NCBI GenBank assembly: GCA_021186555.1
Contig: JAJKFL010000001.1
Coordinates: 1 to 64,000 of the forward strand
Reading direction: 5' to 3'
Source: Reticulitermes speratus
Taxonomy: Eukaryota > Arthropoda > Insecta > Blattodea > Rhinotermitidae
DNA: 64,000 nt
Shown piece by piece: positions 51,468-63,567 of the stretch. The notes beneath the pieces are model-generated. The model ran no database searches. It saw nothing but the letters and a program-made list of their open reading frames with translations, and was not told the origin of the DNA. The position numbers and the translations under genes are program-made. Every line of letters begins with the position of its first letter. The stretch's first letter is position 1.

Positions 51468-54400
51468 ATGCAGCATGTGAAGTTGTGCTGTGTTTGATTA
51501 ACGATTGTGCAGCATATGAAGTTGTGCTGTGTTTGATTAATGTTGTGCAGCATGTGGAGTTGTGCTGTTTGATTAACGTTGTGCAGCATATGAAGTTGTG
51601 CTGTGTTTGATTAACGTTGTGCAGCATATGGAGTTGTGCTGTTTGATTAACGCTAGTGCAGCATGTGAAGTTGTGCTGTGTTTGATTAACGATTGTGCAG
51701 CATGTGAAGTTGTGCTGTGTTTGATTAACGATGTGCAGCATGTGGAGTTGTGCTGCGTTTGATTAACGTTGTGCAGCATGTGAAGTTGTGCTGTGTTTGA
51801 TTAACCTTGTGCAGCATGTGAAGTTGTGCTGTGTTTGATTAACGTTGTGCAGCATGTGAAGTTGTGCTGTGTTTGATTAACGTTGTGCAGCATGTGAAGT
51901 TGTGCTGTTTGATTAACGTTGTGCAGCATGTGAAGTTGTGCTGTGTTTGATTAACGATTGTGCAGCATGTGAAGTTGTGCTGTGTTTGATTAACGTTGTG
52001 CAGCATGTGAAGTTGTGCTGTGTTTGATTAACGTTGTGCAGCATGTGAAGTTGTGCTGTTTGATTAACGTTGTGCAGCATGTGAAGTTGTGCTGTGTTTG
52101 ATTAACGTTGTGCAACATGTGAAGTTGTGCTGTGTTTGTTTAACGCTTGTGCAGCATGTGGAGTTGTGCTGTGTTTGATTAACGCTTGTGCAGCATGTGG
52201 AGTTGTGCTGTGTTTGATTAACGATTGTGCAGCATGTGGAGTTGTGCTGTGTTTGATTAACGCTTGTGCAGCATGTGAAGTTGTGCTGTGTTTGTTTAAC
52301 GTTGTGCAGCATGTGGAGTTCTGCTGTGTTTGAGTAACGATTGTGCAGCATGTGAAGTTGTGCTGTGTTTGATTAACGCTTGTGCAGCATGTGGAGTTGT
52401 GCTGTGTTTGATTAACGATTGTGCAGCATGTGGAGATGTGCTGTGTTTGATTAACGTTGTGCAGCATGTGAAGTTGTGCTGTGTTTGATTAACGTTGTGC
52501 AGCATGTGAAGCTGTGCTGTGTTTGTTTAACGATTGTGCAGCATGTGAAGTTGTGCTGTGTTTGATTAACGTTGTGCAGCATGTGGAGTTGTGCTGTGTT
52601 TGATTAACGTTGTGCAGCATGTGGAGTTGTGCTGTGTTTTATTAACGCTTGTGCAGCATGTTGAGTTGTGCTGTGTTTGTTTAACGCTTGTGCAGCATGT
52701 GAAGTTGTGCTGTGTTTGATTAACGATTGTGCAGCATGTGAAGTTGTGCTGTGTTTGATTAACGATTGTGCAGCATATGAAGTTGTGCTGTGTTTGATTA
52801 ACGTTGTGCAGCATGTGGAGTTGTGCTGTGTTTGATTAACGATTGTGCAGCATATGAAGTTGTGCTGTGTTTGATTAACGTTGTGCAGCATGTGAAGTTG
52901 TGCTGTGTTTGATTAACGTTGTGCAGCATGTGAAGTTGTGCTGTGTTTGATTAACGTTGTGCAGCATGTGGAGTTGTGCTGTTTGATTAACGTTGTGCAG
53001 CATGTGAAGTTGTGCTGTCTTTGATTAACGATTGTGCAGCATGTGAAGTTGTGCTGTGTTTCATTAACGTTGTGCAGCATGTGAAGTTGTGCTGTGTTTG
53101 ATTAACGTTGTGCAGCATGTGAAGTTGTGCTGTTTGATTAACGTTGTGCAGCATGTGAAGTTGTGCTGTGTTTGATTAACGTTGTGCAGCATGTGAAGTC
53201 GTGCTGTGTTTGATTACCGTTGTGCAGCATGTGAAGTTGTGCTGTATTTGATTAACGCTTGTGCAGCATGTGGAGTTGTGCTGTATTTGATTAACGATTG
53301 TGCAGCATGTGGAGTTGTGCTGTTTGATTATCGCTTGTGTAGCATGTGAAGTTGTGCTGTGTTTGAATAACGCTTGTGCAGCATGTGGAGTTGTGCTGTG
53401 TTTGATTAACGATTGTGCAGCATGTGAAGTTGTGCTGTGTTTGATTAACGTTGTGCAGCATGTGAAGTTGTGCTGTGTTTGATTATCGATTTGCAGCATG
53501 TGAAGTTGTGCTGTTTTGATTAACGATTGTGCAGCATGTGGAGTTGTGCTGTGTTTGATTAACGCTTGTGCAGCATGTGAAGTTGTGCTGTGTTTGATTA
53601 CGTGTGGAGTGTGTCTGTGTTTGATTAACGTTGTGCAGCATGTGAAGTTGTGCTGTGTTTGATTAACGTTGTGCAGCATGTGGAGTTGTGCTGTGTTTGA
53701 TTAACGATTGTGCAGCATGTGAAGTTGTGCTGTGTTTGTTAACGTTGTGCAGCATGTGAAGTGTTGCTGTGTTTGATTAACGTTGTGCAGCATGTGAAGT
53801 TGTGCTGTGTTTATTAACGTTGTGCAGCATGTTGAGTTGTGCTGTGTTTGTTTAACGTTGTGCAGCATGTGAAGTTGTGCTGTGTTTGATTAACGATTGT
53901 GCAGCATGTGAAGTTGTGCTGTGTTTGATTAACGATTGTGAGATGAGTTGTGCTGTGTTTGATTAACGTTGTGCAGCATGTGAGTTGTGCTGTGTTTGAT
54001 TAACGTTGTGCAGCATATGAAGTTGTGCTGTGTTTGATTAACGTTGTGCAGCATGTGAAGTTGTGCTGTGTTTGATTAACGTTGTGCAGCATGTGAAGTT
54101 GTGCTGTGTTTGATTAACGTTGTGCAGCATGTGGAGTTGTGCTGTGTTGATTAACGTTGTGCAGCATGTGAAGTTGTGTGTTTGATTAACGATTGTGCAG
54201 CATGTGAAGTTGTGCTGTGTTTGATTAACGTTGTGCAGCATGTGAAGTTGTGCTGTGTTTGATTAACGTTGTGCAGCATGTGAAGTTGTGCTTGTTTGAT
54301 TAACGTTGTGCAGCATGTGAAGTTGTGCTGTGTTTGATTAACGTTGTGCAGCATGTGAAGTGTGCTGTGTTTGATTACGTTGTGCAGCATGTGAAGTTGT

Positions 54401-55733
54401 GCTGTTTTGATTAACGCTTGTGCAGCATGTGGAGTTGTGCTGTTTTGATTAACGATTGTGCAGCATGTGGAGTTGTGCTGTGTTTGATTACGCTTGTGTA
54501 GCATGTGAAGTTGTGCTGTGTTTGATAACGCTTGTGCAGCATGTGGAGTTGTGCTGTGTTTGATTAACGATTGTGCAGCATGTGAAGTTGTGCTGTGTTT
54601 GATTAACGTTGTGCAGCATGTGAAGTTGTGCTGTGTTTGATTAACGTTGTGCAGCATGTGAAGTTGTGCTGTGTTTGATTAACGATTGTGCAGCATATGA
54701 GTTGTGCTGTGTTTGATTAACGCTTGTGCAGCATGTGAAGTTGTGCTGTGTTTGATAACGTTGTGCAGCATGTGGAGTTGTGCTGTGTTTGATTAACGTT
54801 GTGCAGCATGTGAAGTTGTGCTGTGTTTGATTAACGATTGTGCAGCATGTGAGTTGTGCTGTTTTGATTAACGTTGTGCACAGTGAGTTGTGCTGTTTGA
54901 TTAACGCTTGTGCAGCATGTGAAGTTGTGCTGTGTTTGATTAAGCTGTGGAGTTGTGCTGTGTTTCATGAACGTTGTCAGATGTGAAGTTGTGCTGTGTT
55001 TGATTAACGTGTGCAGCATGTGAAGTTGTGCTGTGTTTGATTACTCACTGTGAGTTGTGCTGTGTTTCATTAACGTTGTGCAGCATGTGAAGTTGTGCTG
55101 TGTTTGATTAACGCTTGTGCAGCATGTGGAGTTGTGCTGTGTTTGATTAAGCATGTGGAGTTGTGCTGTGTTTCATTAACGTTGTGCAGCATGTGAAGTT
55201 GTGCTGTGTTTGATACGTTGTGCAGCATGTGAGTTGTGCTGTGTTTATTAACGTTGTGCAGCATGTGAAGTTGTGCTGTGTTTGATTAACGTTGTGCAGC
55301 ATGTGAATGTGCGTGTTTGATTACAGCATGTGGAGTTGTGCTGTGTTTCATTAACGTTGTGCAGCATGTGAAGTTGTGCTGTGTTTATTAACGCTTGTGC
55401 AGCATGTGGAGTTGTGCTGTGTTTGATTAACGCTTGTGCAGCATGTGGAGTTGTGCTGTGTTTGATTAACGTTGTGCAGCATGTGAAGTTGTGCTGTGTT
55501 TGATTACAGCATGTGGAGTTGTGCTGTGTTTCATTAACGTTGTGCAGCATGTGAAGTTGTGCTGTGTTTGATTAACGCTTGTGCAGCATGTGGAGTTGTG
55601 CTGTTTGATTAACGCTTGTGCAGCATGTGGAGTTGTGCTGTGTTTGATTAACGCTTGTGCAGCATGTAGAGTTGTGCTGTGTTGATTAACGTTGTGCAGC
55701 ATGTGGAGTTGTGCTGTGTTTGATTAACGCTTT
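51468..55733. repeat. 38/39-bp satellite, about 110 copies
   Basis: The unit is gttgtgcagcatgtgaagtt then gtgctgtgtttgattaac. Alternatives gattgtgcag and gcttgtgcag are one base longer, and a shorter gtgctgtttgattaac form recurs. The mix of 38- and 39-base units means no long reading frame persists. From about 53590 to 55330 copies carry scattered one- to several-base deletions, either true decay or assembly consensus error. Confidence 0.97.
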
Positions 55734-56238
55734 AAAAACTAAAAGAGAGACAGATACTTAGGACGTAGCAGGAGAAAGACTGAGGAACGGGAGAATTGAG
55801 AGACTTTAATTTTGGGAAGGTGGGGAGCATCAGTTTGTTGTAAAGTGCCAGGCTGCAGTCCCCCTCGTCCTTCTGATAGCAACAGTATGCAAATGAAAGT
55901 GCAGGGAAGACGTGGTGACGGAGCACTGCTGTCCGCACCGCAAGATCGCCACTTCTAAACCTGCGCACTGCTCTCTCACAACTTATCGGTCCATTTGAAC
56001 TTACAACAGACAAACAAGATTTAGCTATTGATATTTGTACTGCGATAATCTTCAATCTAGACGGCCGAGCCTTCGCTGCGATAACAGCCAACCGTGAGAA
56101 CATTCTCGCACGCATCGTGCGCACCATTGCTGTTGTCAGTCGTCATCGTTGGAAAGTGCCACTGAGAGTGACGGTATAAGCCGTGACTTACTTTATGCTC
56201 CACACACAAAAATTAACGTCAATTGTATTTACGGAGTC
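55734..56238. other. Unassigned DNA after the 38/39-bp array
   Basis: Bases 55850-55920 (ccttctgatagcaacagtat, gcaaatgaaagtgc) resemble the left flank of the 91-bp-unit element at 49718, so a third relic of that element may lie here. No gene is recognised. Confidence 0.45.
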
Positions 56239-56467
56239 GGCCGATCCCAGTGGCCGCGCGGTCTAAAAGGCGTGGGTCTACGGCCGCTCTCTTGCTGGGA
56301 TTGCGGGTTCGAATACCGCCGGGGGCATGGATGTCTGTCTCTGCGACGGGCCGATCACTTGTCCAGAGGAGTTCTACCGAGTGTGATGTGTCTAAACGAG
56401 TATGGTCGAGAAACCTCATAGAGGAAGCCTAGACCCACAAGGGATGTCGAGCCATGATAAAGAAATA
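56239..56467 (+). mobile_element. tRNA-derived SINE, family C
   Basis: The head is ggccgatcccagtggccgcg, with B box gggttcgaataccgccgggg. The body shares atggatgtctgtctc and gtccagaggagttctaccga with the 39151 copy, and it ends in gatgtcgagccatgataaag. Compared with the 39 kb copy, a segment after gtctgtctc is missing. Confidence 0.85.
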
Positions 56468-57027
56468 TATTTACAGATTCAGTTCGTACCGCACAGTAAA
56501 CACTCTGACTTATAACAATACAGGCAATGTACGTATAAACGTAATACTGACGCTCGTTCGCGTAACCATTGTTGCCGTAGAAAAGCAATAAGTATTACAT
56601 ATTCTGAGTGTGTGTCTGTAGCCTTAGTTATCCAGCATGCAAAGCGCATGCGCCGTATTATATTGTCATATGTGGCCTGTCTGGCTGTACCATATTTTTC
56701 CACATTATCTCATAAACGGCACGATTTTCGGAAAAGAAGTTGTAGAACATAAAACGTGATTTGATTTTCTCTACAAATTTTGTCTGAAACATTTCTCATT
56801 CTAAGAAGAATTCAGCCAGCTATTATCATAAATGTACATAGGTCTTCATGTACAGTACCGTTATTGTTGTCAGATTTTAATAAAATTTGACTTCTCTGGA
56901 TACATTTCCGAAAATTACTCAAATTTCGTGAAAATCCGTCCAGTGTGACACGACATGTTTCATGCGGACGGACAGAAAGACATGACGAACCTAATAGTTG
57001 CTTTTCGCAATTTTGCAAACGCGCCTA
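56468..57027. other. Unassigned DNA
   Basis: A short piece near 56478-56510 (ttcgtaccgcacagtaaaca) is related to the 114-bp unit. Nothing else is recognised. Confidence 0.4.
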
Positions 57028-58930
57028 AAAACCAATCAGTTAATATTGTTTACTGAAAAAATCGCTGTTTGTTCTGAGATCCACACAAAACACATAAATA
57101 CACTGTGTGGGCAGAACGTAGAATTGTTGAATGTTAAACATGGTGGTACATATAGTAACCACTGGGCTTTACATTTAAAGACTCAGTCCGTACCGCGTAG
57201 TAAACACACTCCGTCTCAGTTATACAAACCAGTCAGTTAATGCTGTACAGTGAAATAATCGCTGTTTGTTCTGAGATCCACACAAAACACATAAATGCAG
57301 TCCGTACCGCGCAGTAAACACACTCCGTCTCAGTTATACAAACCAGTCAGTTAATGTTGTACAGTGAAATAATCGCTGTTTGTTCTAAGATCCACACAAA
57401 ACACATAAATACAGTCCGTACCGCGCAGTAAACACACTCCGTCTCAGTTATACAAACCAGTCAGTTAATGTTGTACAGTGAAATAATCGCTGTTTGTTCT
57501 GAGATCCACACAAAACACATAAATGCAGTCCGTACCGCGCAGTAAACACACTCCGTCTCAGTTATACAAACCAGTCAGTTAATGTTGTACAGTGAAATAA
57601 TCGCTGTTTGTTCTGAGATCCACACAAAACACATAAATACAGTCCGTACCGCGCAGTAAACACACTCCGTTTCAGTTATACAAACAAGTCAGTTAATGTT
57701 GTACAGTGAAATAATCGCTGTTTGTTCTGAGATCCACACAAAACACATAAATACACTGTGTGGGCAGAACGTAGAATTGTTGAATGTTAAACATGGTGGT
57801 ACATATAGTAACCACTGGGCTTTACATTTAAAGACTCAGTCCGTACCGCGTAGTAAACACACTCCGTCTCAGTTATACAAACCAGTCAGTTAATGCTGTA
57901 CAGTGAAATAATCGCTGTTTGTTCTGAGATCCACACAAAACACATAAATGCAGTCCGTACCGCGCAGTAAACACACTCCGTCTCAGTTATACAAACCAGT
58001 CAGTTAATGTTGTACAGTGAAATAATCGCTGTTTGTTCTGAGATCCACACAAAACACATAAATGCAGTCCGTACCGCGCAGTAAACACACTCCGTCTCAG
58101 TTTTACAAACCAGTCAGTTAATGCTGTACAGTGAAATAATCGCTGTTTGTTCTGAGATCCACACAAAACACATAAAAGCAGTCCGTACCGCGCAGTAAAC
58201 ACACTCCGTCTCAGTTATACAAACCAGTCAGTTAATGTTGTACAGTGAAATAATCGCTGTTTGTTCTGAGATCCACACAAAACACATAAATGCAGTCCGT
58301 ACCGCGCAGTAAACACACTCCGTCTCAGTTATACAAACCAGTCAGTTAATGTTGTACAGTGAAATAATCGCTGTTTGTTCTGAGATCCACACAAAACACA
58401 TAAATGCAGTCCGTACCGCGCAGTAAACACACTCCGTCTCAGTTATACAAACCAGTCAGTTAATGTTGTACAGTGAAATAATCGCTGTTTGTTCTGAGAT
58501 CCACACAAAACACATAAATGCAGTCCGTACCGCGCAGTAAACACACTCCGTCTCAGTTATACAAACCAGTCAGTTAATGTTGTACAGTGAAATAATCGCT
58601 GTTTGTTCTGAGATCCACACAAAACACATAAATCAGTCCGTACCGCGCAGTAAACACACTCCGTCTCAGTTATACAAACCAGTCAGTTAATGTTGTACAG
58701 TGAAATAATCGCTGTTTGTTCTGAGATCACACAAAACACATAAATACAGTCCGTACCGCGCAGTAAACACACTCAGTCTCAGTTATACAAACCAGTCAGT
58801 TAATGCTGTACAGTGAAATAATCGCTGTTTGTTCTGAGATCTACACAAAACACATAAATACACTGTGTGGGCAGATCGTAGAATTGTTGATTGTTAAACA
58901 TGTGGTACATATAGTAACCCCTGGGAGTTA
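57028..58930 (+). repeat. 114-bp repeat array, about 14 units with two internal linkers
   Basis: Tandem units are interrupted by the linker cactgtgtgggcagaacgta ... gggctttacatttaaagact at about 57100 and again 653 bases later at about 57753. It is followed by a terminal linker at about 58860-58930. The 653-bp period shows that a whole block of units plus linker was itself duplicated. Confidence 0.95.
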
Positions 58931-59679
58931 AAGATTTAAAGAGATAATTTCATAAACTGTCATACTCTGTAGGTTCAGTTTCACTGACACTCCTGACTAA
59001 TGTTTTCTTACAAATAACGCATTGAAAATATCGTCAATTCTCGGCCTACGCGACAGATGCGTTCCTCAAAAATACGTCGTCGTACAAAGGCGTGTAGACT
59101 AACACGCACTTCACATACAAATATGTGTAAATAGGTTTCATGCGTTGCGGATTCACTACCATTCACGTGGTTGAATTCCCAAATAAAAACAATTACTTAC
59201 ATCCATTCACGCAGTAAACTGCCCATGTCCTTGTACAGCAGAGCAGTGCAGGATGTATGGCGCAACTACTCGTACAGTTGCTGCGACTTTGCGGATGCTA
59301 GGTGACTAGGCCGCTATGGGCACCTCAGGTCTTCCATTTCTTGTCTGCAAAAATGAATATATAGCTCTTACAACAAATAACATACCGTAAAGTTGAGATC
59401 GCAACTACATGAAAATGAAACATTTTATCGTGTTGTATGTGATATCTTTCTTTATGTATTTTATACTTCCCGATGACGGTTATTTAAAAAAGCCGAAACA
59501 TGTTGCTGCTTCAATATAAAGTAAATTAACACAAAACGTAGTTGTGATTGAGTTTTTATTTCTCCACTCTCGTTTATACATCACAACGGGAAGTAAAGAT
59601 ATGAACAACTGTTAATTTCTCAGGAACGATTCTTCTCTTCAGTATCATTATTTTAAAAAGCAAATATATGCCTACAATC
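58931..59679. other. Spacer between oppositely oriented 114-bp arrays
   Basis: No gene. Near 59466-59506, cccgatgacggttatttaaa and aagccgaaacatgttgctgc form a hammerhead-like sequence with one substitution in the first box (cgatga for ctgatga). Confidence 0.5.
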
Positions 59680-60435
59680 CCTGTGGTAACCACCATGTTT
59701 AACATTCACAATTCTACGTTCTGCCCACACAGTGTATTTAGTTGAAGTAGGATTGAACAACTTAACAGACGATTTTCTCTTACAACTATTTAACTACTGT
59801 TTGTGTAACTGTTAACAGTGCAATTCTTACGTTCGCCGACGACTGTATTTATGTGTTTTGTGTGGATCTCAGAACAAACAGCGATTATTTCACTGTACAA
59901 CATTAACTGACTGGTTTGTATAACTGAGACGGAGTGTGTTTACTGCGCGGTACGGACTGTATTTATGTGTTTTGTGTGGATCTCAGAACAAACAGCGATT
60001 ATTTCACTGTACAACATTAACTGACTGGTTTGTATAACTGAGACGGAGTGTGTTTACTGCGCGGTACGGACTGGATCTTTGTGTTTTGTGTGGATCTCAG
60101 AACAAACAGCGATTATTTCACTGTACAACATTAACTGACTGGTTTGTATAGCTGAGACGGAGTGTGTTTACTGCGCGGTACGGACTGTATTTATGTGTTT
60201 TGTGTGGATCTCAGAACAAACAGCGATTATTTCACTGTACAACATTAACTGACTGGTTTGTATAGCTGAGACGGAATGTGTTTACTGCGCGGTACGGACT
60301 GGATCTTTATGTGTTTTGTGTGGATCTCAGAACAAACAGCGATTATTTCACTGTACAACATTAACTGACTGGTTTGTATAACTGAGACAGAATGTGTTTA
60401 CTGCGCGGTACGGACTGGATCTTTATGTGTTGCAT
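59680..60435 (-). repeat. 114-bp repeat array, inverted, about 6 units
   Basis: It begins with the inverted linker (accaccatgtttaacattca, tacgttctgcccacacagtg), then units read on the minus strand. It has small insertions (tggatcttt for tgtattt) not seen in the plus-strand arrays. Confidence 0.93.
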
Positions 60436-61816
60436 AATGCAGATTAATTACATTTTGAAAAGGGTTGAGTTTGCGAAGCAGATTTGTAGTCTCAGTTTGC
60501 AGGTGTGCAGTTTGTTGTATTCCTTTAGTGACGCTGTTGGCAATTCATGTACCTAATCACATGGCGTCGAATGATTGACGACTGATGCTGTAGCAAAACG
60601 ACTGTGGAAGCAAGCAGGAATGCCCTAATTGAAAGTACTATGGCGGATTTGCCTGGATAGACTGAGGAAAAACCACACATACTCAATCAGCACAATCTGT
60701 AGCCTAGAAGAGGTTCGAACTGGACGCTACAGAACACAAGCCCGAAGCAGCTTGCGGTGCCACGTCGCATTGCAACGGTCCGTGTGCAGTGTATGCTTCA
60801 GCTCAGTCCGGGTGCTGACACCGTACAGTTTTGTCGGTTCACAGAGACATTTCGGAAGAGCATGCTGCCTCCAGCTTCAGGGCTGATGCATTGGTTAGAT
60901 CTTGACGCTGAAGTAATTGTGGTGAGGCCAGTTGACAGCACCGTGGCCAATCAGAACCACGCACTGAGCTCAGTCCAAGCTGATTTCTTGGACTCAGAAA
61001 GCTGAGGCAGTGTGTTCCTTGGAAATATCGATGTCAAATCCCAGAAGACTCCGTCGGAAACTTGAGAACTTACACATTGCTTGTTTGCAATTACTTCAAA
61101 TAAAGACAAATGACGAGCTGACACGGTGCAGCGGCGACACAATCAGAGCCACAGTCTCCAGCTACGTGCTGCATGGAATGTCGCCAGCCTGGCGACCGTC
61201 TTACGTGTTACGACGCTGCATAGTCAGCTCGGTTGCTACCAAAGTATGGCGGACAGCCGGTAGACAAAAAACAAATTTAACCTCTCCGGAAATATTCTCG
61301 GCAGCAGCAATCAAGGTTAAAGGATACAAATTTGGTCTCACACGTCTGGAGGTTTCCATGTTTATTACGATCGTGACGTCATCGTGTGACGTACGTAGCA
61401 AGGTCGCATGACTTCTGCCATTGACGAACGTCCATAAATAACCACTCCCTTCTCTCCGCCTTGCAGATTATTTCCATGGACCACAACTGCTGCTCCGTGA
61501 CGCAGATAAGAATCGCAAGCTTTGCAGGAGCTTCTAGCAGCATGAATGAAACGGCGACTGCAAAAAACCTGAATACTTAGTAACTTGTTAGTTTTGAGGG
61601 TCTGACGACAGTGACTACGGGGAACTAACTTATGCGATACGACGCAGCGTAGCTTCCTAGAGATTTATAGGCGTTTCGGAGAAACCTGCTGCCAGCATCG
61701 TCAGGCCATAAACATAGAGACAGCATGATTCTCCGAAACGCTCGTAAATTGATACCAGACCTCACGCCTTCACATTTCGGAAGACAGTATTCTTCACTTT
61801 AGTAAACTAACCAACT
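60436..61816. other. Unassigned DNA between inverted arrays
   Basis: No gene is recognised. Bases 61650-61745 hold an imperfect inverted repeat (ggcgtttcggagaaacctgc ... gattctccgaaacgctcgta). Its minus strand has ctgacga and gaaac boxes, but cc at the cleavage position. Confidence 0.45.
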
Positions 61817-61946
61817 AACTCCATGGAGCAGAGTTCTTCTTGAGAAGCTAACAGGTCGTCAGCTAGTCAAGAAATTCCCCGCGATTTATGGAACCCGAAG
61901 GTGCATTACCGCACTCACAACAGCCCGCCAGCTATCGCTATATCAC
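61817..61946 (-). mobile_element. 3' end of the 2316-3365 LINE family
   Basis: On the minus strand, ggcgggctgttgtgagtgcg, ccttcgggttccataaatcg, cggggaatttcttgactagc and ctctgctccatggagttag match bases about 3243-3360 closely. Only the 3' tail is present, as expected of a 5'-truncated LINE insertion. Confidence 0.85.
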
Positions 61947-61984
61947 TTTAGTAAAACTCTATGCAAAATCAACCTTTCAAAACC

Positions 61985-63385
61985 CAGTGTACCGCCACGT
62001 TTAACATTCACAAATTCTACGTTCTGCCCACACAGTGTATTTATGTGTTTTGTGTGGATCTCAGAACAAACAGCGATTATTTCACTGTACAACATTAACT
62101 GACTGGTTTGTATAACTGAGACGGAGTGTGTTTACTGCGCGGTATGAGCTAAATCTTTAAATATAAAGCCCAGTGGTTACTATATGTACCACCATGTTTA
62201 ACATTCAACAATTCTACGTTCTGCCCACACAGTGTATTTATGTGTTTTGTGTGGATCTTAGAACAAACAGCGATTATTTCACTGTACAACATTAACTGAC
62301 TGGTTTGTATAACTGAGACGGAGTGTGTTTACTGCGCGGTACGGACTGTATTTATGTGTTTTGTGTGGATCTCAGAACAAACAGCGATTATTTCACTGTA
62401 CAACATTAACTGACTGGTTTGTATAACTGAGACGGAGTGTGTTTACTGCGCGGTACGGACTGTATTTATGTGTTTTGTGTGGATCTCAGAACAAACAGCG
62501 ATTATTTCACTGTACAACATTAACTGACTGGTTTGTATAACTGAGACGGAGTGTGTTTACTGCGCGGTACGGACTGTGTTTATGTGTTTTGTGTGGATCT
62601 CAGAACAAACAGCGATTATTTCACTGTACAGCATTAACTGACTGGTTTGTATAACTGAGACGGAGTGTGTTTACTGCGCGGTACGGACTGTGTTTATGTG
62701 TTTTGTGTGGATCTCAGAACAAACAGCGATTATTTCACTGTACAGCATTAACTGACTGGTTTGTATAACTGAGACGGAGTGTGTTTACTGCGCGGTACGG
62801 ACTGTGTTTATGTGTTTTGTGTGGATCTCAGAACAAACAGCGATTATTTCACTGTACAACATTAACTGACTGGTTTGTCTAGCTGAGACGGAGTGTGTTT
62901 ACTGCGCGGTACGGACTGTATTTATGTGTTTTGTGTGGATCTCAGAACAAACAGCGATTATTTCACTGTACAACATTAACTGACTGGTTTGTATAACTGA
63001 GACGGAGTGTGTTTACTGCGCGGTACGGACTGTATTTATGTGTTTTGTGTGGATCTCAGAACAAACAGCGATTATTTCACTGTACAACATTAACTGACTG
63101 GTTTGTATAACTGAGACGGAGTGTGTTTACTGCGCGGTACGGACTGTATTTATGTGTTTTGTGTGGATCTCAGAACAAACGGCGATTATTTCACTGTACA
63201 ACATTAACTGACTGGTTTGTATAACTGAGACGGAGTGTGTTTTACTGCGCGGTACGGACTGTATTTATGTGTTTTGTGTGGATCTCAGAACAAACAGCCA
63301 TTATTTCACTGTACAACATTAACTGACTGGTTTGTATAACTGAGACGGAGTGTGTTTACTGCGCGGTACGAGCGGAATGTTTAAA
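61985..63385 (-). repeat. 114-bp repeat array, inverted, about 11 units with two linkers
   Basis: Linkers at about 61995-62040 and 62160-62240 (cccagtggttactatatgta, tacgttctgcccacacagtg), then about ten nearly identical units. The orientation is opposite to 57.0-58.9 kb. Confidence 0.95.
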
Positions 63386-63393
63386 TATAAATA

Positions 63394-63567
63394 CGGTGGA
63401 ACTCGGTTATAACGTCATGAATATTTTGTGTCGCTATAAACGAGTGTTCTTCTAACCGAGGAATATAATGTTATGGTCACCAATGAGTAATTAATTAGTA
63501 CCACAGAAATCTGACGCAATAGAGGAAGTGTCGCATAAACCGATGTCGTTATAACCGGGTCCGACTG
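63394..63567. mobile_element. Small pogo/Tc1-like MITE
   Basis: The terminal inverted repeats are cggtggaactcggttataacg (left) and, reversed, cagtcggacccggttataacg (right): 21 bases with four mismatches. The total length is 174 bp. A ta precedes the left end, while the right flank reads tg. No coding capacity. It is inserted at the edge of the 114-bp array. Confidence 0.7.

Noticed and set aside
51400..55702. Repeated MLHNVNQTQHNFTCC-type frames
   Set aside because: Translations of the 38/39-bp satellite. The mixed unit length breaks the frame repeatedly, so a protein is not supported.
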